A stretch of DNA of 64,000 nt from Fagopyrum homotropicum (lineage: Eukaryota > Streptophyta > Magnoliopsida > Caryophyllales > Polygonaceae). The stretch is taken from the NCBI GenBank assembly GCA_033239125.1, contig BSWB01000001.1:384501-448500 (forward strand). Direction: 5' to 3'. Shown piece after piece: positions 22,406 through 33,600 of the stretch. Both the position numbers and the translations under genes were made by a program. The number at the start of each line of letters is the position of its first letter. Position 1 is the stretch's first letter. The notes under the pieces were generated by a model. The model worked only from the letters and a program-made list of their open reading frames with translations. It searched no databases and was not told where the DNA came from.

Positions 22406-23640
22406 GCTCCTGAAAGATGGATCTGTAAATATTAAGAGCACCCCGTTTGATGCTGAGTTAAACTAGATCGGCCTTGGGAAATTTTCCAACAGGTATATTC
22501 ATACATGGCATAAAGGGAGGAAGCAATGTCATGTAATAATGTTCTGCTGCATTTTTCCGCGAGGCATTCGTTCTAAGGTGGTTTAGCCGCTTAGGTATGA
22601 AGTGTATCATTTTTTTCTCTCCATACAGGGTTTTGTGATTTTTGGATACCTTGCCCCCCTTTGATTACGTAAGAACTGATCTTCGCACCCAACGATTGCC
22701 ACACGTGTAACGTAACTACTGCAGAACTAATCACCCGTTTCACCCGTTTTTCGAGCTTGGGTTGTGGACATTTACATACAGTTGAGACATGGAGTATTAT
22801 TGTATCTGTCCCTAAGCTTGTTGCAATTTTTCTCTGCTATGAGGCAGTGAAAGATCATTGGATTTGGTTGTATTCTCTGAAATATGACTTGCTTCTGTGT
22901 CTCAAGAGCTAAAGCCATTTCAACATGAAAAATGCAGTTTACAAGCTCAAAAGTTGTACACATATTGTTGCTCCTCCAAGGCCCAAAATGAATGATGATG
23001 TTAAATAATCCATTATAAATATGTGACCAATTGATCTTAGTGGTTTCCATTAACCTCAATTTTTGTAGTCCTTCACGGACAAAACCGGTCTTCAATTGAT
23101 AAAGTAATTTCACCGGTCCACTAAATAAACTCTCTTCTGTCATAGTACTAGTTCATCCTCTAAACCATAACACTTGAGATTCCTAAATCACAAAACCTAA
23201 TTGCGTGATTCATTCAGACCCAAATCTATAACACTTTCCCTCTCTCGATCAACAACTTTCATCCCCAAATCTACTGACCTTCATTTCCCCATACACCTCT
23301 TTTAGAAGATAACGCCCTTTCTTGGGTTCCAAAGGTCTCATAATTACAACACCCAAATGGTACTCTTATACCATGTCTATGGTTGACTTGTGTGTTTGAG
23401 GAAACAAATTGAGATAAAACGAAGGGCCAATGGAACCTCTTTTCGAATTCTCTTCCTTGATAACATGATACTATATAAGAGAAGAATATGAATACAAAAT
23501 TTGAAACTACATTATAGCTAGTCCAAAAACCATAATGCATTACTATGCTCATCATCATATCCAAAAAATTATGCCAAAACATATTTTTGACAGCCGCCTG
23601 GTCTGGGAGATTAACATCATAACATGTTCAGCATACCCGT
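22406..23640. other. Convergent 3' region between CDPK and TYW genes
   Basis: The two genes point at each other, so this holds both 3' UTRs. Minus-strand frames at 22772-23143 and 23271-23582 have no recognised domain and low-complexity coding potential. I do not call a gene. Confidence 0.5.
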
Positions 23641-26600
23641 TTATTTTAATGGGCATTCAAGATTTGCTGCCAGTTCCCCTGTTACACGACTGCATCTTAC
23701 GTCAGCGACAACGTGTCGGATATGTGGAGCATACCATTTTACTCTCTCCAAGTGTACCAATGTAATGTCCCACTGATGACCTGTGAGACAAGTAATCAAA
23801 AGCGTTGGATCGTCTCCTTTTATCATGAATTTCAGCTCAGGTGAGTTGGCTGGTTGCAAATCAAAGTAAAGTAACAAATTACCTTCCGATTTTGCCATTT
23901 GAATGATTGATTCCAAAATATGGGCGGTCCATTGACTCTCTTCTGTGTCCTTGACGTTCCCGTGTATATGCAAAACTCCACCCTCATCCCTACAGTTTCA
24001 ACAAGAACATTCCCAGATAGTTGAAACTTGGATGTCTTCAATGATTAAGAGAAGAAAGCAGATAATTGGTTTAACATAGTAGAGGAGCAGCAGGTCACAA
24101 TGCAGGCGACAAAAAAAACACAACATGGCTAAAATGTAGTAACCACTGCAAGTAATTAACTAAAACTGGTCAGAAAGATCACCTTAATGCTCTAACTGCA
24201 GTTAGCAAACTGCCTTCACTTGACGGTATGAGACCAAGACAGACTCGGTCGGCAACCCCCTGTTAAAAAAAACAGGTGCATATAGATTAATCAATAGAAA
24301 GAGATTTTCTTTCGTCGAAAGTCATCTATTTCTTTTACTTTATTTTTATGACTTGAACATTGCTAATGAATGAATTAAACATGCATTTATAACGCAATAT
24401 TATTCATCAGCGTGAATATTATAGGGAGCAGTCAATGGCTCATTTAACATGTTTCTCGCTCTATCATTTCCATTAGTGATTTCCTCTCACTCTTGATCTC
24501 GATCATCTTTAAGAGGCACATCACACTCATGTAAAATTTGAGATCGAACTAAGTCAGCCATAAGAAAGATGATGATCAAATTTATGAAAACTGATTATGC
24601 TCCAATTATAAAGCACAGCTAGAGGACTTTAAGGTCTAGTAGAAGCATGAACCGAGTTAAGTAAGATCAAAGCCAAGGCCTCTTACCCTAGGTGCTGTCA
24701 GCCGGTTATCTCCTTCCAGCACAATACAGCGATCAACTACACCGTTCACTTCAAGATTACGTCGAAGAGCTTCGATAGCATGGGGATTCCACTCACATGC
24801 ATAAACTAGTTTTGCGTTTGCCCTGCTCAAGAAAGTTAGAATTTTAAACATTTCATACAAGAAGAGAAAGTGAGTTCTTAACTGACAAAACCAAGTGCTC
24901 TTCTATGTATCCATTTAAAGGACAGTAGACACTAAACAGAACAGGAGCACGATATTCTTGATATGCTTTCATCGTTACCTGACAATGAAAGGCAAAACAA
25001 AGTATCCAATCCCAGCAAAAAGGTCTACAACGACTTCATCTTTGCAGTCTAGACACCCCATTCTGAGCTTCTCTGAAAGGTTTCCCCAAGAGAACATGCA
25101 CTTTGTGACATCAAAGGAATATAAGATTCCATGTTCACGATGTTCAACCCAACAGCTGTCTCCAACAAGAATCTCAAGTCGACTGTCCCTCGTTCCAGTG
25201 GCGGCCACTCTCCCCTGATATTTTGAAGAATATTGTCTTTAGGAAGGGAAATGGAGACAGAAAGGGGCTTTGAGCATGATGTGTGCAAAAAAGAAGCACG
25301 GAGGATTTTTAGAGGAATATGCAGAAAATATTCTATAGTCGAGCTATAGCTTACTTGGAGGGCAAGGCGGCGAGTACTGAGACATCTAGCAACTGCAGGC
25401 CAAAGTACACTACCTACTGAGTTCCACACGGGATCCTTAAAGGAAGATACTGGAAGGACAACGATGTCACCAAGTTTCTCCCACCTACAAAGAAAAAGAA
25501 GATGCTCAATTTCTAAAAACAGTATACAACAATAAAACACAGTTCTTCTATATGCAACAGAATGATGCAAACTCTCTTGATAACATTATTTCCTCATAGT
25601 GATACCGTATTCAAGAGAAGACCTGCACAGCCAATTTACTAGCAGGAAATAGGGTGCAGAGCAAAACCTTGTTGGCAGCTCCTCCAGAAGCTCTGCAGAT
25701 AGACCTTTGTCCTTTATTATACACGCAACTACCTCCTTCATTGACTCCAAAGGAGACCTGGGGATTTTCCGTATTTCAGGCACCTTATCAGCAAGTTTAG
25801 TACCACCACATTGCAACAATATATTCAACGCACCTGCAGAAGAAATTTCATTCCAAGATCTAATGGATTTAGGTAGATCTTTTGTCTCTAATCCACCTTC
25901 AGTTTGAGATCCTGTATCGTGGAATATTGCACAAAATTTCCTCGTTACAGGGAAATATATATGTGAACCATCATCGGAAGAATACACCTTTCTTCCAAGA
26001 TCAAGCCACCCAAATTTTTTGAGAATGTCCTTTCCTAGTTTAGCATTTTTCTTTTCAAGCTTTAGGACCCAACATGGGAGCTCCCCCGTTTGGTCAACTT
26101 GTGGAATAGATTCTTCTGTATTCAGTTCTGCATGTGAAATCATATTTGATGCCTGGAGATTTCCTCCTTTCACAATCCCATCACTGTGAATGGTTGATTG
26201 TTTTCCACCAATTAATGCAGAAATAGGAGCACTAACCAACGTCATCAAGGGAAACAAATTAATCTTTACAGGCTCGCTGAATTTTGTTCCAAATGCATAA
26301 CAAGATGCACCTCCACCAACAACAATCAAATCATCTCCTATAACATTCACACAGCTACGAACAAATAAGTCCTTCCCTGCCGAGTTCAGCATCACATGCT
26401 TCCAGAGGCAAAGCCTCATGTCAAATAAAGCCAGTTCTTGATGATGCTGCCTAACAGGACAACCCCCCAAAATTCCTAAATAATCTTTGTATGTAAACAT
26501 TGAATGGGAAAATCGAGGATAAGGAAGCCTTCCTTCTGCTTTTACCGTCTCCCAACAACCATCGTGAATGTCAAAGCTCAATAAGTCTCCTAATGCTTTC

Positions 26601-28507
26601 TCACCACTAAACCCGCCAAACAAATAGAGCTTAGACCCAGATGCAGCCAACGAATGAGAATGGCGAGCACAAGGCCACTCTCCTTGAGAGTGAAATTCTT
26701 CCCACTGTAAATTCTCCACATCAAACACAAGCATAGATGAATAGATAGTGTCTATATTAAGGCCACCAAATACATATATCTTCGAACCAATAACTGCAGC
26801 TGCATGCCGGTGCCTGCATCACATAAATGTATGCTTATAAGTGTCCATGTTATGAAAGGAAGCTAAAATAAAATAATCATGAGATTGGCTGAATCAGAAC
26901 CTAGGAGGAAATGTACAGCCATTGCATGCTGCTAACTTCCATTCATTTGTAGATGTGTTGAAGATCCATACATCACTCAGAATATTGATTGGATCTGCTC
27001 TACCCCCAATGATAAACATCAAATCTCCAACCAAAGAACATGTGTGGCCCAAACGTGGTGATGGAGCACCCTTAGTATTTAGTACAGTTAATGTACCATC
27101 TAGTGGATTGAGTAAAAGACAGTCGCTTCTGCGTGCATGTCTTCCTAAACCTCCAAAGCCACCATAAATTAGAATATTCTTTTGACTAGAATTGCCTGGC
27201 ACACATGAAGAGTGACCCCACAGAAAAAGTTTTTCGATTGATTCGCCAACAACTTTGATAGGATTAGCAGCTAGGCTGAAATCGGGAACCTCTGATGACC
27301 CTGCCCATTAATTAAACAATGAGGCAGTTAGAATTGATGTAATATTTTCAGGGCACTGCAATAAGCTGGCTTTATGATAGTACGATCAATAATGAAACAA
27401 TTGTCCACAAGAAAAGATAACATTTCAGTGAGACCAATTACTTCATCAGCAGTGGCCGCACTATGCTCATCAGTTTCATCTTCTTAATATCTTCAACTGA
27501 TGCAATCATACATGTGCTCCGCATCCAGAGGGTCAGTTTAAAATAGTATTTGACGCTTTCAGTTAAAAGTATTATACATTGTTTCAGCAGAAAAACATCA
27601 ATCGCAGCAATAAGAAACTTTCTGCAAAACAGAGTTACAAGGGTCGAAGTAACTGCTCGTATAAACTCCGGTTCGTAATCTCTACGATTCTTAGTTAGAA
27701 ATATGTAGGTCGTAAATTGTAATCACTAACCTAATGAAGATTTATGCAAAATGATCAGTGAAACAGAAGTGCAAAATATACTCAAAACTAACCAGAAGAC
27801 CTAGATGAATGCACTTGTTCCATGTCAGAAACCCCGTCAAGGCAGTCCTTATGAGAATCACAGCCATTGAGATCCGATCCCGTAAACCCATTTCTCGTCA
27901 AGGCTTCTAAGAAACCGTCCGTCCTTTTTCTGTTTGCCTCCATCTTCGCATTCGCAAGCTCCACAAGAAATCTCACATACTCTTTCGACACAAGGAGCTT
28001 CTTATTAGAGCCCAATGGGACCTCCAATCGGATCGAACAACGAATTGCAACCATTACTCTCTTCCCACTGACGCTCGTAATCCCTGACTCCCTGAACCCA
28101 GACGAGATAGCCAACGAAACCAGGAGCTGCGCCGATTGCACGTCCTTGGATTCAACGGCAATAATTAGAGGCTCAAACCGGAAAACAAGGTCGGAGTCAG
28201 GCGACGAGTGAGTTGAATCAGTGTTGGAGGGGAAGAGAAGGTTGCAAACGGAGACGGGATCAGCGGGGTCGTGGGAGATGAAGATCCAGGTCCCACCTTT
28301 GGCCTTTTTGGAGGCCGAGGAGGCGATGGGGTGGGAGAAGATGGAGATTCGGCCAGAGCAGGAGCTGGTGCTGAAGAACGAAGGGTGGAGATTTAGGGTT
28401 TTCAGGAGAGATAGAATGGGGGCGTCAATGGTACCTTTTGGAGATTTATCAGGAGATGTGGAAGCCATGGCCGCAATCGTAGCAGCTTTTCTCTTCTCGA
28501 ACTCCAT
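23641..28507 (-). CDS. TYW2/3: tRNA wybutosine-synthesising fusion protein: TYW3 - kelch - TYW2, 1028 aa
   Basis: The plant fusion makes the hypermodified wybutosine base next to the anticodon of tRNA-Phe. Exons in transcript order: 28507-27793, 27300-26901, 26813-25668, 25484-25355, 25214-24979, 24822-24687, 24259-24183, 23989-23883, 23780-23641. Residues about 1-200 are the TYW3 methyltransferase (MEFEKRKAATIA, STSSCSGRISIFS, GGTWIFISHDP, GFRESGITSVSGKRVMVAIR). Residues about 265-530 are kelch repeats (IYGGFGGLGRHARRSDCLLL, MFIIGGRADP, HRHAAAVIGSKIYVFGG, YLFGGFSGEKALGDL). Residues about 750-1028 are the TYW2 aminocarboxypropyl transferase (GILYSFDVTKCMFSWGNLSE, DLFAGIGYFVLPF, YACEWNPHAIEALRRN, HIHGNVKDTE, VKWYAPHIRHVVADVRC). 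Domain order equals Arabidopsis At4g04670 (recalled as 995 aa). The last intron (23781-23882, 102 nt) keeps the frame open. Confidence 0.94.
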
Positions 28508-28788
28508 TCTTTTCTTCTTCCCTTTCCCTCTCTCGTCTGCACAAGGTGGAGGTTTTCCTTCCCGGCGGCCGCTCGGCTGGACTATGAGTTTCCCGCCCCT
28601 CAAGTCTCTACTCAATGATATTCACAAATTTTAGAATAACAAATATTGCCGAAAATTGAAGAATTTTATGGTTTATAAATTTGAAAAAAAAAATCAAAAA
28701 TAACAAAATTTAGAATATTGCAGTTTGGATATCAGTAATATCACCTCACCTTGTATAATTTAGCCTAACTAAAAAGAAACATCAAAAT

Positions 28789-29090
28789 TCACTTATAAAA
28801 CTCCATAATACAAAAATTACAAATATAAAATAAGAACTTAATCGTGATAAATCCAGCTACAATCGATAAAGTTATGAACTCTTTTCTAGTTCTCTCCCTT
28901 TCACCGGGAAAATGAGTCATCATCGTAACATCCATAAATAAGATAGCTTTGGAATTCGTTGTAGTATCGATTTCATCCTCAAATACATGTTCAAGAACAA
29001 TCACCTTCCCATTGCTCGGTAAAGCATTATAGCAATTATTCAATACCTTCACACAATGCTAGTCGTCCCAATCATGAAGAATCCACCGTC
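28789..29090 (-). pseudogene. Broken copy of the last exon of an O-methyltransferase
   Basis: The frame matches exon 4 of the intact gene at 30604-30900 almost residue for residue: WILHDWDD, then a TAG stop at 29061-29059 where the intact gene has Lys, then HCVKVLNNCYNALP, and the ending CNFCIMEFYK. The 3' flank is also duplicated (AAAAGAAACATCA, ACTCCATAA, CAAAAATTACAAA). No earlier exons lie upstream. It is a partial segmental duplication about 1.8 kb downstream of the parent. Confidence 0.85.
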
Positions 29091-29104
29091 AATCAAACAA
29101 GCGT

Positions 29105-29400
29105 ACACTTAAGACTTGTTCGGTGAAGCGAGATTTTTGAGTAGTTTACCCTTTTGAATATGTTTAACTTTTTTGCTATATTTTTAAGTAGATTTTCAAC
29201 AAGTTTTGTAAATTTCGAAAATATAACACATAATCTAATTGATGTTTGGTAAGAGTAGATTTGTATGGTAAATTTACCAAAAAATTAAAAAAGGGTAAAA
29301 ATGTACAAATTATTAAAGATGTAAAAGAAGGGTCAATTTGTAAAAATTTTGATAATTTGCCTTAAAAGCTATTAGTAGTAGCTTTTCAAAACCCTCCTCC
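29105..29400. mobile_element. Half of a MITE family shared with 61240 (GTTCRGTGAAGCGAGA)
   Basis: TTGTTCGGTGAAGCGAGATTTTT at the left, then TAGATTTTCAACAAGTTTTG and TAAATTTCGAAAA, parallel the left half of the element at 61240-61620. The right end is not found. Confidence 0.4.
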
Positions 29401-30603
29401 GCATCATTTGGTCCCGGGACGGTTATAAGAAAAAGTAACATGTTATTAGAGTAGGTCCGAAAGAAAAAAGAAAAATGTGATGCGAAACTCGTCGGAAGGG
29501 GAAAAAAAAAAGAAAAAAAAGGTAACATAACATGTATGCGAAACCCGTCATTTGGTTTCGTGACGTGAGCCCTCCGGGTCCGGTTTCCTGACTTCGGGGA
29601 TTAGCTAAAAGAGGATTGATGCAAAACCCGTCGGGAAAAAAAATATAAAAATATAAAAATAAATTGTGGGCGAGCTAAAAAGAGAATGAGATGCTCGACC
29701 CGGAAAAGTAAAACAAAAATGTGCCAAGTGTTAACTAGTTCAGGCAGTTAATTGAGATGGAGGAAAAAGAATCTCACATCAATAACACGCAATCAACTAA
29801 ATTTACCATATAACCATCAGGAAGTAGAGACGGTTATAATAAAAAGTAACCTAACATATATGTATATAAAGTCGGTTGGCGATTATTTTTTTATCAATTA
29901 CTTTTAGAATAATAATTCATGATCGTTAGTAAAAATGTGTAGACACCTCAACATACCGACGATGGGCCTGCTCCTTGTTAGGTAGTGTAAGATTTCCACC
30001 ACTCAATTTAGTGTGTGCACAAGATCCTTATCATGTCATATATAGGTAGGGTACCATGACTTGGCCTCAATCGTGCTATTACTTTTTTTGGCAAACAATT
30101 ATACTTGATTTATTTTAGGATGAAAATGATGATGTGATGTGTAAAAATGTTAAATGTCGTGGTGTATAACATGTCATGGTTATGAGAAATTGTTAAATTT
30201 ACATGTGTTGGTTTGTTGATGCATAGTAATGTACGACATGAAATATATGAATTTAGAACAACGAATTTGACGTTTTCAAGTTGTATAGTATCTTTAGAAT
30301 GAAATATATGAATTTATTCTTGTTGTGATTTGAACGGGTTAATTAATGAATAGAGAGAAGACAAAACGTTTGTGGTTTTACTGCACAGACCTTGCTCGCT
30401 ATTTTTCTTGGGTCTTCGGCTCAGGAAAAACTCGTCTTATTCGGTTCTTGACCCATTATATCAGTATATCTAAATTTATTGTCATATTATAACAACTTCC
30501 AAAATATAGTAAACTATTTAACAACAAATCAAACATATGCTCCAAAAAAAGAGTAGCTTATTTGGCATAATTAAAAGAAACATCACAAAAATCGTAAGAG
30601 AGT
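29401..30603. other. Intergenic, nothing recognised
   Basis: AT-rich spacer between the pseudo-exon and the O-methyltransferase gene. No coding region or bounded element found. Confidence 0.45.
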
Positions 30604-33600
30604 TCACTTACAAAACTCCATAACACAAAAATTACAAACATAAAATACGAATTTAATGGTGTTAAAACCAGCTAAATTAGCCAAGGTTGTGAATTCTTTC
30701 TTAGTCCTCTCTCTTCCGTCAAGACAATGAGTCATCATCAATACATCCATAAGTAGGATATCTTTTGAAGCTGTTGTTGTATCGATTTCATCTGCAAGTA
30801 CATGCTCAACAACAATCACTTTCCCATTGTCTGGTAAAGCATTGTAGCAATTGGTCAACACCTTCATGCAATGCTTATCGTCCCAATCATGAAGAATCAA
30901 CTGTCAAACAAACGATAATAAGTAAACAAAACATTATCATGATATCAACTCGATAATAAAAGTTGAAGCTTATACTCTCAAATTGGGTATACAAGAGGCT
31001 ATCAGATTAAAAATAAAAAAGATCGACATCGATGGTGATAATCTTTGTGTTATCAAGACACTCCAAGGATTGTGGAGTTTCGCATGGAGGTCGAGATGAG
31101 TATTTCCGACTCCACATTGGATCTCCGTTTCTTTGACGGAGTCCACCTCAAACATATTTTCAGAGAAACCAAGTGTGTTGCTCACCGGCTGACCCATCTG
31201 GGAATATCGAACCCCAACACCTGTTTTCTAACAATACCGAACTTTGTGTTCTCATCCTCAAGGATGCTTTAGGGTAGACTAACTCTAGAAAATAGTCCAA
31301 CCTAACCGCTTTTTATTTTTCAAAAAAAATAAAAATATCACGATATATTGAGTCCATGCATGCTAGCCATGCAACTTACGTACGTACCTTCATGAGAATT
31401 GCTTCAGCGGGATATGGAACGCTCACGAACATATCACCCCGAACATGTTCAACGCCTATACTAGCAATTAACACATTCGGTCACTATTCAAATATGATAA
31501 ATAAGGTTGATGGGTTATATATTCTATACCTGAAATGGTGGGTGCTCTGTCTATAACATGAGGCAAGTCAAAGTTGATTCCTGTCAGCGTTGGGTATTTA
31601 GATAAAATAAGCTCGAGGGTGTGTCCGAGACCACCACCTACGTCGACTAGTTGTGTAAGGTTCTCGAAACCCTTGTAGTGTAGAAGGACCTTCTTAGTCA
31701 CTACAGTTGTGTAATTGGACAATGCCAAATTGAAGAGATCGTTAAACTTTGGGTTCAAGCAAGTGTACTCAAAGATATGCATCCCATTATGAGCCTTGTT
31801 GAATGGAATTCCTCCTTCCAAGATTGCATCTTTTAGCTTCCTCCTACATTTGTACATATATAAATGAAGCTCAACGTCATTAATGTCGGATCAAAATGAT
31901 TAGAATTCAATATTTCGAACGATTGGGAGGATGCCGGCCATGGTTTTCAATAAACCCCTCTTAGAATTTGAAACAAATACTTTTTTGATGGATGTAGTAA
32001 CATTTTGTCTTATTGTGCTTCTTAGACTCGCATCGATGCAACCATCGATGGATGTGTTAGATGACGACACATGTAGTGGTGTCTTGTGCTTGAGCAATGA
32101 TTGGAGTGATAACTGTTAATTTTTCTTATATCCGTGCCAAACAACGTGGAGGGCACACGTTTACGTAGTCACATAAGCAAGAACCCATAAAACTGTTTGA
32201 TAACATGAGGAGTAACCCATAAAGCTTATATACTAGTCTCACACAGTCAAATGTTAATATCTCAACAAGTTAACACTTAGCACATTTTTTCGACAGGTTT
32301 TGCATATCGTTCTTTTTTTAGATAATCCTCGAAGTCAAGAAAACGAACTTGAATTAAATCGGAATTGCTATGATATCATGTTTTTTTTTCCTTATATCCG
32401 TCTAAGGACCTGGTACGGGGTTAACCGTGATTGAGTCCCGATCTTCGACACCAATTGACACTTCTGATCCTTATTATAGGAAACGGACAAACGAGGGTTG
32501 ATCAATGATGTATATGTGGTGGCGGGTCTAGAGGAGGTTGGGGTGAGGCGTGTGAATGATCTGGTGTTGATAATGGATCGGTAGATGGATAAATAAGGTC
32601 AAACCTAAGAAACGAGTTTAAAGCACAACAAGGAAGCTATGTCTCTATTCCCTAATACATAATCAAGAACGATAATAGAACGTACCCTTCGACTACAATC
32701 AAAGGCCAAACGCTCGTATAACCCTTCAACTACCATCACATTAAATTTCTACAAAATATATGGAGCAATTTTTTTAATTCATAAATTTCTTTCAAAATAT
32801 ATAGATTTTTATTTTAATTCCTATTTATTTTAAAAAATTAGATCAAATCTATATATGCATACTAAATAGTTTTTTATACTTTAATAATATATAAAATTAC
32901 ACCAATATATTTTAATATAAATATTTTTTTTGGTTGAATTTTAATATAAATAGTTTTACACTTCAAATAAGTTGATTAAAATTTCTATCATGAACTCTAT
33001 TGTTCATGGTGTTTTGTTTATTATTATTATGATCTTGTAGCAAAAAGACAACTAGACAAGTTTCATAAATTATAAGGATAAATATATTTTTGTTAGTCCA
33101 AGTTTTTCGGTTTGTAATATAAAATAAAATAAATTGTTTTTTCATAAAAAAAATTATCATTTACTTAAAAAAGATTAGTCGATTAGCAAAAGATAGTTTT
33201 TAATTTTTAATGAAAGTTGAAGACAATTTTATACAAATATAATTATTTAACAATTTTAATTTTTTTTACATTTTATCATTTTATGCTTTTTGGACTATGT
33301 ACTATATATTAAAATTTTATTTTCGTTTCGAGTTAGGATTTAAACCAAATTGAATCATACATTTAACTTTAGATCGCACAATTTTACTTTATTTAAAACT
33401 TAATTAAAATATTAACTTAAAACGTTTAAATTTCAGCAGAGATGCATCCGTCCACCCGACAGATACAAAGAATAAAATCTACTGATGATTTTATGTCATA
33501 TTTTGCTTTTTTTAGCTATTCAAGTAAAAGTATTATTTTCTATATATGGACACTAATTATACTGTTTTTTTTAAGAGTAAATTACACAAAACCACCTCTT

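Noticed and set aside
22772..23582. Two minus-strand frames (123 and 103 aa) between CDPK and TYW genes
   Set aside because: No recognisable domain or codon pattern; they fall in the expected 3' UTR region of convergent genes.
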